From Microbulbifer agarilyticus (lineage in GTDB: Bacteria; Pseudomonadota; Gammaproteobacteria; Pseudomonadales; Cellvibrionaceae), in contig NZ_CP019650.1 of assembly GCF_001999945.1 (NCBI RefSeq), forward strand, positions 3,472,001-3,536,000: 64,000 nt of DNA, written 5' to 3'. Positions 27,264 to 36,042 of the stretch are shown here, one piece after another. A program made the translations under genes and the position numbers. The notes under the pieces are model-generated. The model had not been told where the DNA came from, made no database searches, and saw only the letters and a list, made by a program, of their open reading frames with translations. Position 1 is the first letter of the stretch, and every line of letters starts with the position of its first letter.

Positions 27264-28013
27264 GTGAATATCGATATAAATTGCGATCTCGGTGAAGGGA
27301 AAACGGCTGAAGACTGCGCGCGCGATGCACTACTAATGCCATATATCTCGCGCTGTAATATTGCCTGTGGTGGCCATGCGGGCAATCAGAAAACCATGGC
27401 TATCTCGCTTAAGAACGCGTCAGAGCACCAACTATCCATCGGCGCTCACCCGGGCTATCCCGACCCCGAAAACTTTGGCCGCAAAAGTTTGAACATCTCG
27501 GGGGAAGAACTCGCTGCATCGGTATCGGCACAAATCCAGGTGCTCGTGGATCTCGCCAGCCAGCAGGGAGTCGTTCTCGATCACGTAAAATTGCATGGGG
27601 CTCTCTACAACGACGCGGAAGCTAATCCCGTGCTGGCGACGCTGCTCACCGAACTGATCCATCGTAATTTTCCCGATCTGCGGATTCTTGGACTCGCGAA
27701 CGGTGCGATGGAAGCCGCCGCCAAGGCGCTCGCGCACCCATTTATTCGCGAGGGTTTTATGGATCGCCGTTACCTCAACAAACAACGACTGTCCCCCAGA
27801 TCAATGCCCGGCGCGGTCATTGAGGATTTTGACCACTGTATCCAACAGACCCTCGGGCTCATTCGCGGCGACGGCTTCCCTTCCATCGACGACACCGAGC
27901 TTACCTTTACCGCAGACAGCATCTGCTTGCATGGTGACAATCCCAACGCCGTGTATATCGCGGAAAAGCTCGTGGACGCCCTGCAGCGCGAACAAATCCG
28001 CGTTAGCGCATGA
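27264..28013 (+). CDS. pxpA: 5-oxoprolinase subunit PxpA (LamB/YcsF family)
   Basis: 249 residues of the YcsF family. With PxpB and PxpC it hydrolyses 5-oxoproline (pyroglutamate) to glutamate using ATP, a damage-clearance and nitrogen salvage reaction in the cytoplasm. Visible motifs: DINCDLGEG at the N terminus, CNIACGGHAGN, GAHPGYPDPENFGR, and DHVKLHGALYN. The start is a GTG at 27264 preceded by GGGGAGG. The stop overlaps the pxpB start in an ATGA arrangement (4 nt), so the three subunits are translationally coupled. Confidence 0.95.
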   Translation: MNIDINCDLGEGKTAEDCARDALLMPYISRCNIACGGHAGNQKTMAISLKNASEHQLSIGAHPGYPDPENFGRKSLNISGEELAASVSAQIQVLVDLASQQGVVLDHVKLHGALYNDAEANPVLATLLTELIHRNFPDLRILGLANGAMEAAAKALAHPFIREGFMDRRYLNKQRLSPRSMPGAVIEDFDHCIQQTLGLIRGDGFPSIDDTELTFTADSICLHGDNPNAVYIAEKLVDALQREQIRVSA

Positions 28014-28780
28014 CCGATAAAATGCATCTATCCGGCTTTGTTATCCAGAGCAATGGCGACACCGCCTGGGATATCTGTTTCGACGGCGAGGTGTCGGAGG
28101 GATTGAGCGCTCTGATTATTGGTATCGAGACCCATCTTGAGCAACAGATGGCGAGCGGCGAGTGGCCCGAGATTATCGAGCTAATTCCAGCCTACCGCTG
28201 CCTGACAGTCCGCTACGACCCGCTGCAATCCTCCCCTGAACTAAAGGAGCGACTGGAAAGACTGGTAGTTGAACTGATTGAGTTAAACGATCAAGCCCGC
28301 ACTCCCAGTCAGCCGCCGGGTGCCACGACTGTTGAAATCCCGGTGTGCTACGAAGGCGATTACGCTCCAGATATGAATGCGTTGTGCGAACGCGTTGGCC
28401 TTACACGCGATGAGATCATTCGCCGACACAGCTCTCCCCGCTATCTAGTGCATATGCTCGGCTTCACGCCAGGGTTTCTCTATCTCGGAGGCCTCGACCC
28501 TCGACTTGCGTGCCCCCGTAAAGCCAAGCCCGCACTGAAGCTCGCAGCAGGCTCGGTCGGTATTGGAGGCAGCCAGACTGGTGTTTATCCACAGGAGACG
28601 CCTGGCGGCTGGCAAATAATCGGCCGCACACCAGTGCAGCTGTTCAACCCAGCGCGGGACTACCCATTTATAGCGCGCCCCCTAGATCGGATTCAGTTTG
28701 TTCCTATTTCGGCGGCAGAATTCAAAGCTCTCGCACTTTTGCAGGAGCAGGGACTGCCAGGGGAAAACCCATCATGTTGA
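28010..28780 (+). CDS. pxpB: 5-oxoprolinase subunit PxpB (KipI-like, AHS1 domain)
   Basis: 256 residues. The AHS1 hallmark lies in the C-terminal half: LVHMLGFTPGFLYLGGLD, then KLAAGSVGIGGSQTGVYPQE and TPGGWQIIGRTP. It forms the catalytic complex with PxpC. In Bacillus the homologue KipI is also a kinase inhibitor, but with pxpA and pxpC in one operon the oxoprolinase role is the better call. The N-terminal 90 residues form the usual separate alpha/beta domain with TVRYDPLQSS. It overlaps pxpA by 4 nt and pxpC by 7 nt. Confidence 0.95.
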   Translation: MTDKMHLSGFVIQSNGDTAWDICFDGEVSEGLSALIIGIETHLEQQMASGEWPEIIELIPAYRCLTVRYDPLQSSPELKERLERLVVELIELNDQARTPSQPPGATTVEIPVCYEGDYAPDMNALCERVGLTRDEIIRRHSSPRYLVHMLGFTPGFLYLGGLDPRLACPRKAKPALKLAAGSVGIGGSQTGVYPQETPGGWQIIGRTPVQLFNPARDYPFIARPLDRIQFVPISAAEFKALALLQEQGLPGENPSC

Positions 28781-29730
28781 ATATCCTCTCGGGCGGGCTA
28801 CAAACAAGCATTCAAGACGGCGGTCGTAGTGGCTGGATGCGATATGGCGTTGCGCCCGGTGGCGCTGCCGACCCTGTTGCCATGGCAATGGCCAATCAAC
28901 TTGTGGGGAACACGCCAGCAGCAGCTTGCCTCGAAGTCACCTTGGTCGGCCCCAAAATTCAGTTCGAGGAAGAGTTGTGCCTTGCCGTGTGTGGCGCTCG
29001 GTTCGATTTGTCACTGAACAATATGCCGATTGGGAACGACACTGGCATCCAGGTTCATCCGGGAGACATTCTTGATTTTGGTGCTCTACGCAGTGGTGCC
29101 CGTGCCTATCTCGCAATATCTGCTGACATAAGAGTCCCCAGCGTATTCGATAGCCAGGCCACCCAGTTACAGGTTGGGCTTGGCGGCTTCCGCAACCGCG
29201 CATTACAGACAGGAGACCGTATCCCCCTGTGCAACCGGCGTGTGCCGGTCACACGGCAATTGCCGGTCGAGTTCCGACTGAACTACCGTGGTCGCCCCCA
29301 GCTGCGTGTAATCGAAGGCGCCGAAGCGACGTATTTCACTGCGCAGGACCGGGAGCGATTTGCCTCGACAACCTATGAGGTTTCGCCCCAGAGTAACCGG
29401 ATGGGGATTCGCCTTGAGGCTACTCCTTTCGACACCTCGGAGTTACCGCAAATGACATCGTCTGGCCTTTGCCCAGGCACCATTCAGGTGCCACCGAGTG
29501 GTCAGCCCATAGTGTCGTTTGTAGAGGCGCAAACCATCGGGGGCTATCCGCGCATCGGCCATGTTATTGAAGCTGACCAGCACTTGCTTGGCCAACTCAA
29601 GCCACGCGACCGCATTAACTTCACTCCAGTAGCACTGGATATTGCGCACCAACTCCTCAGGGAAAAACACGCACTATTAGCGCAACTTCCTGCACGCCTC
29701 GATAAAGCAATTCACCCGACTTCGATGTAA
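28774..29730 (+). CDS. pxpC: 5-oxoprolinase subunit PxpC (KipA-like, AHS2 domain)
   Basis: 318 residues of the AHS2 family. Motifs: GGLQTSIQDGGRSGWMRYG and VAPGGAADPVAMAMANQLVG at the N terminus, a central RVIEGAEATYF, SPQSNRMGIRLE, and SFVEAQTIGGYPRIGHV near the end. It completes the PxpABC complex. The start overlaps pxpB by 7 nt. After the stop there is a 269-nt gap before the chitinase gene, where transcription is expected to restart. Confidence 0.95.
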   Translation: MLNILSGGLQTSIQDGGRSGWMRYGVAPGGAADPVAMAMANQLVGNTPAAACLEVTLVGPKIQFEEELCLAVCGARFDLSLNNMPIGNDTGIQVHPGDILDFGALRSGARAYLAISADIRVPSVFDSQATQLQVGLGGFRNRALQTGDRIPLCNRRVPVTRQLPVEFRLNYRGRPQLRVIEGAEATYFTAQDRERFASTTYEVSPQSNRMGIRLEATPFDTSELPQMTSSGLCPGTIQVPPSGQPIVSFVEAQTIGGYPRIGHVIEADQHLLGQLKPRDRINFTPVALDIAHQLLREKHALLAQLPARLDKAIHPTSM

Positions 29731-29908
29731 GCACTCGCTTATGCACCCCCCTCTCCAACATTTGCATACCGGTTTAGCGCTTTAATCCTTAAGTGTTGCA
29801 ATCTACCGGTAAGAAAACGTGCGCCCCCTCTCAACATAGCTCTCGTGGCGCCTGCTCCCCTTCCCTAGCCCCCAGGCAGCCTCTAAGGTGCATGCGCTTT
29901 TCACAAGA

Positions 29909-29926
29909 AATGACAACGCTGTCAAC
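29909..29926. promoter_or_regulatory. NagR-like LacI-family operator upstream of the chitinase gene
   Basis: AATGACAACGCTGTCAAC matches, at 16 of 18 positions, the palindromic NagR site I recall from marine gammaproteobacteria (AATGACARCGYTGTCATT). It sits 74 nt before the chitinase ATG. NagR represses N-acetylglucosamine and chitin catabolic genes until a GlcNAc-derived signal is present, which suits a chitinase. The rest of the 29731-29999 gap shows no gene. Confidence 0.6.
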
Positions 29927-29999
29927 AAGTCATCACTTGCGCCACTGAAAGCCTGGCCGACCCGGTGATCGGTCCGAAATAACAATAAATGGAGACAAT

Positions 30000-31994
30000 A
30001 TGACTACTTTCGACACCTCTCGTTGGATCCCCTGTTGTGCGCTATTCCTTGCCGGAACGTTTTCCTGCGTAACACAGGTAAGCGCGGCATCCGCTCCCAC
30101 ATACGATTCAACACAAAGTTACGCCGGTGGCAGCGAGGTCTGCTATCAGTCTGACCTGTTTCGTGCCCAATGGTGGGCCGGACCCGGACAATCACCCGCG
30201 GCGGTATACACGGCGACAAACAGCTGGGACAGTCCCTGGCTGCTAGCGACCGAGGGAGGCTGCACAGACAGCAACCCGAACGCCACTCCGGTTGCTGTAG
30301 CTTCTGTATCACTTTCCGAGATAACTGGTGCGGGGAGCGTGGTCCTGGACGCTGCCGGCTCATACGACCCTGACGGCGACACCCTCAGCTTTGCGTGGAG
30401 CCAAATTTCGCCCGCCGCGCCACTCGCGAGCATCACAAGCCCGCAGAGCGCGACTACTGAAGTTCAACTTCCCGCCGTTGCCACTGACACCACCTACCGT
30501 TTCCGAGTGACCGTCAGTGATGGAAGTTTGACCGCAACGGATTCCATCAGCTTGCTCCAACGTGCTGATACAACCCAGGGCAACACCGCCCCAGTGGCGC
30601 GAGCCGAAGTGGATCAGTCTCAGGTGAGCTGCCCCGCAATGGTATTACTCGACGGAAGTAAATCTTCCGATAGAGACCTTGATAGCCTTTCCTTCCAGTG
30701 GCGCCAGACCGCAGGTGCGACAGCCCAAATCAGCTCGCCCAACGATCCAACCACTCAGGTAACTCTACCAAGTTCGGCCGGAAATTTTTCGTTTGAGCTA
30801 ACGGTGAGTGATGGTGCACTACAACACAGTGATGCGACCACTATCTCCCAACAATGCGGGGGGAGTGGTTATCCAATTTCCCTGAGTGCTCTGCAACAGA
30901 AAGAAGCCGAACTGACTTCTAGCGACCTGTTCCGAGCGGTAAAGGAAAGCATCGCAACACGGTCTAACACAGCAGTTGAACAGGTGGCACCGGGGCTCAA
31001 TTCAAACCCAGCTAACGTGCGCCGTGCGGAAGCAATCGTTAGCAATCAGGAGTGGGATTTTCTGTTCCCGGTCCGGGCACCGGAATACTCGTACTCCAAT
31101 TTTCTCCGCGCAATCGCAAAATTCCCGGCCTTCTGCGGTGATTACACGGACGGGCGCGATGCGAACGCCATCTGCCAAAAATCTCTGGCGACCATGTTCG
31201 CGCATTTCACCCAGGAGACCGGTGGACACACAAGTCACTGGGTCGAACCCGAGTGGCGCCAGGGGTTGTACTTTCTGCGCGAGCAGGGCTGGACCGAGAG
31301 TGCCGCGAACGGCTATGGAATTTGCGATCCATCAACCTGGCAGGCACAACAGTGGCCGTGCGCGACCTTTGCCGACGGTAGCTACAAAAGCTACTTTGGT
31401 CGCGGCGCCAAGCAATTAAGTTATAACTACAACTACGGGCCATTTTCTGCAGCGATGTTTGGCGATGTAAATGTCCTGCTCGAATCACCCGAGTTAGTGG
31501 CTGACACCTGGCTTAATCTAGCCAGCGCCGTGTTCTTTTTCGTCTATCCGCAACCTCCAAAACCCAGCATGCTTCACGTCATCGACGGAACCTGGCAGCC
31601 GAATGGTCAAGATCTCACCAGCGGCCTGGTACCCGGCTTCGGTGTAACAACGATGATCATAAACGGCGGCATCGAATGTGGCGGTAGTACGGAACATGCG
31701 CAATCGCAAAATCGCATCGATTACTATCGAAACTTCGCAGAGTATCTGTCTGTACCGATTCACGCAGATGAAGTACTAGGCTGCGCCTCAATGGACAGGT
31801 TCGCAGTAGGCGGTGCAGGCGCAATGGAAATCTATTGGGAGCAGGATTGGAGCTGGGACCCCAGCTATCCGAATGGTGAGAGTTACGCGTGTAAACTCGT
31901 TGGTTACCAGACGCGCTTCTCGGCATTTATTGACGGCGACTATGTGCGTTGCGTCGACCATTTCTTTGACGTGAATATCGACTACAACAACTAG
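30000..31994 (+). CDS. Secreted GH19 chitinase with CBM5/12 and two PKD-like domains
   Basis: 664 residues. A signal peptide (about 1-29, cleavage near VSA) is followed by a CBM5/12-type chitin-binding module (32-78; aromatic-rich VCYQSDLFRAQWWAGPGQSP). Two PKD/Ig-like domains come next (about 93-187 and 196-286; LDAAGSYDPDGDTLSFAW and LLDGSKSSDRDLDSLSFQW). The catalytic domain spans about 300-590 with HFTQETGGH (catalytic Glu, near 402-410) and YFGRGAKQLSYNYNYG. It hydrolyses chitin with inversion outside the cell. About 70 further residues with paired Cys end the protein. GGAG lies 6 nt before the ATG. The operator at 29909 suggests control by GlcNAc. The final region has no recognised domain. 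Confidence 0.93.
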   Translation: MTTFDTSRWIPCCALFLAGTFSCVTQVSAASAPTYDSTQSYAGGSEVCYQSDLFRAQWWAGPGQSPAAVYTATNSWDSPWLLATEGGCTDSNPNATPVAVASVSLSEITGAGSVVLDAAGSYDPDGDTLSFAWSQISPAAPLASITSPQSATTEVQLPAVATDTTYRFRVTVSDGSLTATDSISLLQRADTTQGNTAPVARAEVDQSQVSCPAMVLLDGSKSSDRDLDSLSFQWRQTAGATAQISSPNDPTTQVTLPSSAGNFSFELTVSDGALQHSDATTISQQCGGSGYPISLSALQQKEAELTSSDLFRAVKESIATRSNTAVEQVAPGLNSNPANVRRAEAIVSNQEWDFLFPVRAPEYSYSNFLRAIAKFPAFCGDYTDGRDANAICQKSLATMFAHFTQETGGHTSHWVEPEWRQGLYFLREQGWTESAANGYGICDPSTWQAQQWPCATFADGSYKSYFGRGAKQLSYNYNYGPFSAAMFGDVNVLLESPELVADTWLNLASAVFFFVYPQPPKPSMLHVIDGTWQPNGQDLTSGLVPGFGVTTMIINGGIECGGSTEHAQSQNRIDYYRNFAEYLSVPIHADEVLGCASMDRFAVGGAGAMEIYWEQDWSWDPSYPNGESYACKLVGYQTRFSAFIDGDYVRCVDHFFDVNIDYNN

Positions 31995-32022
31995 CGCGAT
32001 CCTGTAACAGACGTGTGCAAGG

Positions 32023-32055
32023 CCGCACTGTTTATCAATGCGATGTACAGTGCGG
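32023..32055. terminator. Inverted repeat between convergent chitinase and DUF1315 genes
   Basis: CCGCACTGT (32023-32031) and ACAGTGCGG (32047-32055) pair perfectly around a 15-nt loop. No strong T-run follows on either strand. Its position between convergent genes suggests a bidirectional terminator of modest strength. Confidence 0.45.
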
Positions 32056-32102
32056 TTGTACGGGGATGATTGCGACGTAAAACGTGGGCAGCAATCTGGA
32101 GG

Positions 32103-32366
32103 TTAAGAGTCAATCCAAGTTATAGAAGACTCATCGTCTCCATGCTTATTAGCACACGGATTGGACTTAGGTGGAACCACACCCATACGACTCTTCGGGT
32201 CGGTATGCTGCTGTTCCCAATGCGCCACCGCTTCCGCGCAAAGCATCTTCTGTTCTGCGGTAATCGCAACACCGTTTGGCCATTTGCCCAACTCAATTGC
32301 GCGCTTCAGGCTACCGACTATCTGAGGATTGAGTATCTTCAATAGTTCATCGAGCGATTGGAACAT
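32103..32366 (-). CDS. DUF1315 family (YeaC-like) protein
   Basis: 87 residues. The N-terminal part LDELLKILNPQIVGSLKRAIELGKWPNGVAITAEQ matches the DUF1315/YeaC pattern as I know it (helical, with the LGKWP-G core followed by a helix that carries CAEAVAHWEQQH). The function is unknown. It is cytoplasmic, with no membrane segment. The ATG at 32366 has GAAGG upstream on the minus strand. It follows the rplQ terminator, so it should have its own promoter in the 130-nt gap. Confidence 0.75.
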   Translation of the reverse strand: MFQSLDELLKILNPQIVGSLKRAIELGKWPNGVAITAEQKMLCAEAVAHWEQQHTDPKSRMGVVPPKSNPCANKHGDDESSITWIDS

Positions 32367-32403
32367 CTTCGAATCACCTTCGTATTCAACAAAACAGACA
32401 CAC

Positions 32404-32431
32404 CAAAAAAAAGCCGGTCAAAGACCGGCTT
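32404..32431 (-). terminator. Intrinsic terminator of the alpha operon, after rplQ
   Basis: On the minus strand AAGCCGGTC, loop TTT, GACCGGCTT is followed by a run of T (fwd 32405-32412). The 9-bp GC-rich stem plus T-run is a textbook rho-independent terminator 65 nt past the rplQ stop. Confidence 0.93.
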
Positions 32432-32495
32432 TCCTTTGCTCGGATACTATCGGCCTTTCGACCGACAGTTTACCGACGACTCAAGACACGTGGTC

Positions 32496-32888
32496 TTAAG
32501 CTTCTGCAGCTTCTGCAGTTTCGTCCGCAACCGGACGATCCACCAGCTCAACGTAGGCCATCGGCGCCTTGTCGCCTGCGCGGAAACCACATTTCAGGAT
32601 GCGGATGTATCCACCAGGACGGGCTTCGTAACGAGGACCCAGCTCGTCGAACAGCTTGCGCACAGCATCCTTATCACGGATACGGGCGAAAGCCAGACGG
32701 CGGTTAGCAACACTGTCTTTCTTGGCCAGGGTGATCAGCGGCTCGGCAACGCGACGCAGTTCCTTGGCTTTAGGCAGTGTGGTTTTGATCAGCTCGTGCT
32801 CTACCAGAGAGGCGGTCATGTTCTTGAACATGGCCTTGCGGTGAGAGCTAGTACGACTGAATTTACGGCCACTATAACGATGACGCAT
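32496..32888 (-). CDS. rplQ: 50S ribosomal protein L17
   Basis: 130 residues, starting [20 protein letters not shown], the invariant L17 opening. It binds 23S rRNA near the exit tunnel. It is the last gene of the alpha operon (rpsM-rpsK-rpsD-rpoA-rplQ) and is followed by a strong intrinsic terminator. The acidic Ala/Glu tail ([10 protein letters not shown]) is typical of gammaproteobacterial L17. The gap to rpoA is 122 nt. Confidence 0.98.
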   Translation of the reverse strand: MRHRYSGRKFSRTSSHRKAMFKNMTASLVEHELIKTTLPKAKELRRVAEPLITLAKKDSVANRRLAFARIRDKDAVRKLFDELGPRYEARPGGYIRILKCGFRAGDKAPMAYVELVDRPVADETAEAAEA

Positions 32889-33010
32889 AACTCAATTCCT
32901 CACGACTAGAATTGCTTTCTCAGCAAGTCGTTTGTGAGTGGTATTTGCTATGGGCACACACCACTCGGGTTTCTTACAGGGCCGGGCTCAACACCCGCAC
33001 CACAAACGCT

Positions 33011-34021
33011 TTACAGGGGGCTCAGCTTGCTATCGCCTTTGAGGCTGGCCGGCGGCCAGTTCTCAAGACGCATACCCAGCGAGAGACCGCGAGAGGCCAG
33101 AACGTCTTTGATCTCGGTCAGAGACTTCTTACCCAGGTTCGGAGTCTTCAGCAGCTCTACTTCGGTACGCTGAATCAGGTCGCCGATGTAGTAGATGTTT
33201 TCTGCCTTCAGACAGTTAGCCGAACGAACGGTCAGTTCCAGGTCATCAACCGGGCGCAACAGCACCGGATCAACTTCCTCTTCCTTCGCTTCTGGCTGAG
33301 CATCCTTCTCACCTTCAAGGTCCACAAATACTGCGAGCTGCTGCTGCAGAATAGTGGCGGCGCGACGGATTGCTTCTTCCGGGTCCAGAGTACCGTTGGT
33401 CTCCAGATCCAGAACCAGCTTGTCCAGGTCAGTACGCTGTTCCACACGCGCGGATTCCACGCTGTAGGACACGCGACGAACCGGGCCAAAAGATGCGTCC
33501 AGTTGCAGACGGCCAATGGCGCGGGTCTCTTCTTCGTCTTCGCGGCGTGCGTCGGCGGGCTGGTAGCCACGACCGCGCGCAACGGTCAGACGAATGTTGA
33601 GTTCAACATCGCCAGTGATGTTAGCGATCACATGCTCAGGGTTCACGATTTCAATGTCGTGGTCCACCTGAATGTCGCCTGCGGTAACCGCACCTGGGCC
33701 TTTCTTGCTCAGGCTCAGTACTGCCTGGTCCTTGCCGTGCATCACCACCGCAATTTCCTTCAGGTTAAGCAGGATTTCGATTACATCTTCCTGCACACCT
33801 TCAATTGCGCTGTACTCGTGCTCAACACCGTCGATCTCAACTTCAGTGACGGCGCAGCCCGGCATGGACGACAGCAGGATGCGGCGCAGCGCGTTGCCGA
33901 GAGTGTGGCCGAAACCACGCTCCAGCGGTTCCAGAACCACTTTAGCGTGATTCTGGTTGTACTCGGTGACGTCAATACGACGAGGTGTCAAAAACTCGTT
34001 GACAGCAGTCTGCATAGCCAT
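33011..34021 (-). CDS. rpoA: DNA-directed RNA polymerase alpha subunit
   Basis: 336 residues. The N-terminal domain (assembly; [19 protein letters not shown] near 30-50) and the C-terminal helix-hairpin-helix domain ([39 protein letters not shown]) are joined by an acidic linker (near 235-250). The C-terminal domain contacts UP elements and activators. Residues expected for UP-element binding (R265-type in RSANCLKAE) are present. It is encoded between rpsD and rplQ as in other gammaproteobacteria, which ties polymerase supply to ribosome synthesis. Confidence 0.99.
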   Translation of the reverse strand: MAMQTAVNEFLTPRRIDVTEYNQNHAKVVLEPLERGFGHTLGNALRRILLSSMPGCAVTEVEIDGVEHEYSAIEGVQEDVIEILLNLKEIAVVMHGKDQAVLSLSKKGPGAVTAGDIQVDHDIEIVNPEHVIANITGDVELNIRLTVARGRGYQPADARREDEEETRAIGRLQLDASFGPVRRVSYSVESARVEQRTDLDKLVLDLETNGTLDPEEAIRRAATILQQQLAVFVDLEGEKDAQPEAKEEEVDPVLLRPVDDLELTVRSANCLKAENIYYIGDLIQRTEVELLKTPNLGKKSLTEIKDVLASRGLSLGMRLENWPPASLKGDSKLSPL

Positions 34022-34060
34022 ACCTGTATTACAGTTTTATTCCTTAAATGGAACAGAGCC

Positions 34061-34681
34061 TTACTTGGAGTAGAGTTCCACGATAAGGTTTTCATTGATC
34101 TCTGCCGGCAGATCTACGCGCTCCGGAACACGCTTGAAGGTACCTTCGAGCTTGCTCGCGTTCACGTCTATCCACTCAACGTCACCGCGCTGTGCAGCGA
34201 GGGAAACGGAGTTCTGGATACGCATCTGCTTCTTGGACTTCTCGCGAATGGAGATAACGTCGCCTTCTTTAACAGAGTAAGAAGGGATGTTTACGGTAGC
34301 GCCATTCACCAGGATCGCCTTGTGAGATACCAGCTGTCGTGCTTCAGCACGAGTAGAGCCGAAGCCCATGCGGTAAACCACGTTGTCCAGGCGTTTTTCC
34401 AGAAGTTGCAGCAGGTTCTCACCGGTTGCACCTTTCAGACGCGCCGCTTCCTTATAGTAGTTGCGGAACTGCTTTTCCAGCACACCGTAGATACGGCGTA
34501 CTTTTTGTTTTTCACGCAGCTGAATACCGTAGTCGGACAGACGGCCGCGACCAGCGCCGTGAACACCCGGCTTGGTTTCAGCACGACATTTGGAGTCGTG
34601 CGGGCGAACGCCACTTTTCAGCTGAAGATCGGTACCTTCCCGACGGGAAAGCTTACATTTTGGTCCAATATAACGTGCCAT
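34061..34681 (-). CDS. rpsD: 30S ribosomal protein S4
   Basis: 206 residues, starting [19 protein letters not shown], with the S4 RNA-binding domain around [21 protein letters not shown]. It is a primary 16S rRNA-binding protein and, in E. coli, the translational repressor of the alpha operon through the rpsM leader. It has no zinc-binding Cys quartet (C- type). Flanked by rpsK (15 nt upstream) and rpoA. Confidence 0.98.
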   Translation of the reverse strand: MARYIGPKCKLSRREGTDLQLKSGVRPHDSKCRAETKPGVHGAGRGRLSDYGIQLREKQKVRRIYGVLEKQFRNYYKEAARLKGATGENLLQLLEKRLDNVVYRMGFGSTRAEARQLVSHKAILVNGATVNIPSYSVKEGDVISIREKSKKQMRIQNSVSLAAQRGDVEWIDVNASKLEGTFKRVPERVDLPAEINENLIVELYSK

Positions 34682-34696
34682 TTCGTCAACCCCCTC

Positions 34697-35086
34697 TTAC
34701 ACGCGACGTTTCTTGGGCGGACGACAACCATTATGCGGGATTGGCGTCACGTCGGTGATGTTGGTGATCTTGTAGCCGCAGTTGTTCAGTGCGCGAACAG
34801 CAGATTCGCGACCGGGGCCAGGGCCCTTAACTTCGACATCAAGGTTTTTCAGGCCATACTCCTGAGCAGCAGTGCCTGCGCGCTCAGCAGCAACCTGGGC
34901 TGCGAATGGGGTGCTCTTACGAGAACCACGGAAACCGGAACCACCAGCGGTAGCCCAGCTCAGAGTATTGCCCTGACGGTCAGTGATCGTCACGATCGTG
35001 TTGTTGAACGATGCGTGGATGTGGGCAACACCGTCGACAACGGTCTTTTTGACCTTTTTGCGAGCAGTAGTTTTTGGCTTAGCCAT
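34697..35086 (-). CDS. rpsK: 30S ribosomal protein S11
   Basis: 129 residues; a basic N terminus ([15 protein letters not shown]), then [20 protein letters not shown] and the conserved C-terminal [16 protein letters not shown]. It forms part of the platform of the small subunit near the mRNA exit. Cotranscribed with rpsM (48 nt upstream) and rpsD. Confidence 0.98.
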   Translation of the reverse strand: MAKPKTTARKKVKKTVVDGVAHIHASFNNTIVTITDRQGNTLSWATAGGSGFRGSRKSTPFAAQVAAERAGTAAQEYGLKNLDVEVKGPGPGRESAVRALNNCGYKITNITDVTPIPHNGCRPPKKRRV

Positions 35087-35134
35087 ACCTATATCCTAAA
35101 TCCTGTACTTGTGAAGACTTACCGACGTAAGTAA

Positions 35135-35491
35135 TTACTTACGGATCGGCTTGCGCGGACCTTTACGGGTACGAGCGTTAGTCTTGGTGCGCTGACCGCG
35201 AAGCGGCAGGCTGCGACGGTGACGCAGACCGCGGAAGCAACCCAGATCCATCAGACGTTTGATGTTCATGGATACTTCACGACGCAGATCACCTTCAACG
35301 GTCAGTTTTGCAACTTCACCGCGGATGGTTTCGATCTGGTCTTCGGACAGATCACGAAGTTTGGTGGATTCAGCGATACCTACCGCTGCCAGAATAGACT
35401 TGGCCGTAGTGCGTCCGACACCATAGATATGGGTCAGGGAGATCACGGCGTGCTTGTGGTCTGGTACGTTTACACCAGCAATACGTGCCAT
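35135..35491 (-). CDS. rpsM: 30S ribosomal protein S13
   Basis: 118 residues from the ATG at 35491 ([19 protein letters not shown]), the conserved S13 start. The frame is open to 35524, but the extra 11 residues do not match the family. It sits in the head of the 30S subunit and contacts P-site tRNA and L5. GGAG lies 9 nt upstream of the start. It is the first gene of the alpha operon and the expected target of S4 feedback control. Confidence 0.97.
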   Translation of the reverse strand: MARIAGVNVPDHKHAVISLTHIYGVGRTTAKSILAAVGIAESTKLRDLSEDQIETIRGEVAKLTVEGDLRREVSMNIKRLMDLGCFRGLRHRRSLPLRGQRTKTNARTRKGPRKPIRK

Positions 35492-35598
35492 AGAGGCGTA
35501 CTCCACGTATTGTGAACCGCACAACTTTGGTTGTGGCGCGATTCAATTCTTAATTCGGCGCTGACAGCGAATAAAAAGCCACCAACACCACCAAAAAG
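35492..35598 (-). promoter_or_regulatory. Candidate S4-controlled leader of the alpha operon
   Basis: Minus-strand RNA from the candidate start near 35599 to rpsM would be about 108 nt, similar to the E. coli alpha leader. It contains the hairpin CACAACCAAAGTTGTG and a second possible stem formed by GGCGC/GCGCC segments (35535-35562), next to the GGAG ribosome binding site. I cannot confirm the pseudoknot known from E. coli. Confidence 0.4.
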
Positions 35599-35605
35599 GC
35601 GCGCA

Positions 35606-35634
35606 AGAATAGCTTTTCATACACCAAATTGCAA
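35606..35634 (-). promoter_or_regulatory. Candidate alpha-operon promoter
   Basis: On the minus strand, TTGCAA (35629-35634), a 17-nt spacer and TATTCT (35606-35611) form a plausible sigma-70 promoter upstream of rpsM. It is the best match in the 395-nt gap. Confidence 0.45.
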
Positions 35635-35886
35635 TAGCCCGCCTTCCCAGAGCCGAAACTCAGGGTGAAACGGACGACAGTCAACGCCCCCTTTTTAGAC
35701 CGCAGAGACAGCTAATACTGCCTCCTTGGTCTGACCGCAGATCAAAACATCTGCGGTGCGCCTTTTACCACGGGGCTGTACTAAAAGGCAAATTCTTTCA
35801 CGAACTATTGGTTTCCTAACCAAATCGGCGCAGTTGCACCGAAACTCGCCTTCCCTGGCGAGCCACTAATCGACAAAATGTGCCGA
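35635..35886. other. Unusually long rpmJ-rpsM spacer with three hairpins
   Basis: No gene is visible. Three inverted repeats occur: CCGCAGAT/ATCTGCGG (35735-35756), CCTTTTA/TAAAAGG (35761-35788) and CTCGCC/GGCGAG (35846-35863). None has a T-run in the transcribed direction, so they may be attenuation or processing structures downstream of rpmJ. Confidence 0.6.
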
Positions 35887-36003
35887 TTAGCCCTGCCGCT
35901 GCTTGTGACGAGGCTCAGCGCTGCAGATAACCCGCAGAACGCCTTTGCGACGTACGATTTTGCAGTTACGGCAGATCTTTTTAACAGAAGCGCGTACTTT
36001 CAT
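35887..36003 (-). CDS. rpmJ: 50S ribosomal protein L36
   Basis: 38 residues read from the minus strand: [20 protein letters not shown], continuing to [13 protein letters not shown]. Cys11, Cys14, Cys27 and His33 form the zinc ribbon, so this is the C+ type that needs zinc. It lies 39 nt after secY and is the last gene of the spc operon. Confidence 0.97.
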   Translation of the reverse strand: MKVRASVKKICRNCKIVRRKGVLRVICSAEPRHKQRQG

Positions 36004-36042
36004 GACCTTACCTCAATTCAATCCTGCTGCCCGGGTCACCGA

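Noticed and set aside
28010..28780. KipI-type sporulation kinase inhibitor
   Set aside because: The complete pxpABC order marks a 5-oxoprolinase; sporulation control is not expected in a gammaproteobacterium.
32912..35134. 740-codon plus-strand open frame across rpoA, rpsD and rpsK
   Set aside because: Spans three certain ribosomal/polymerase genes on the other strand; a consequence of their codon bias.
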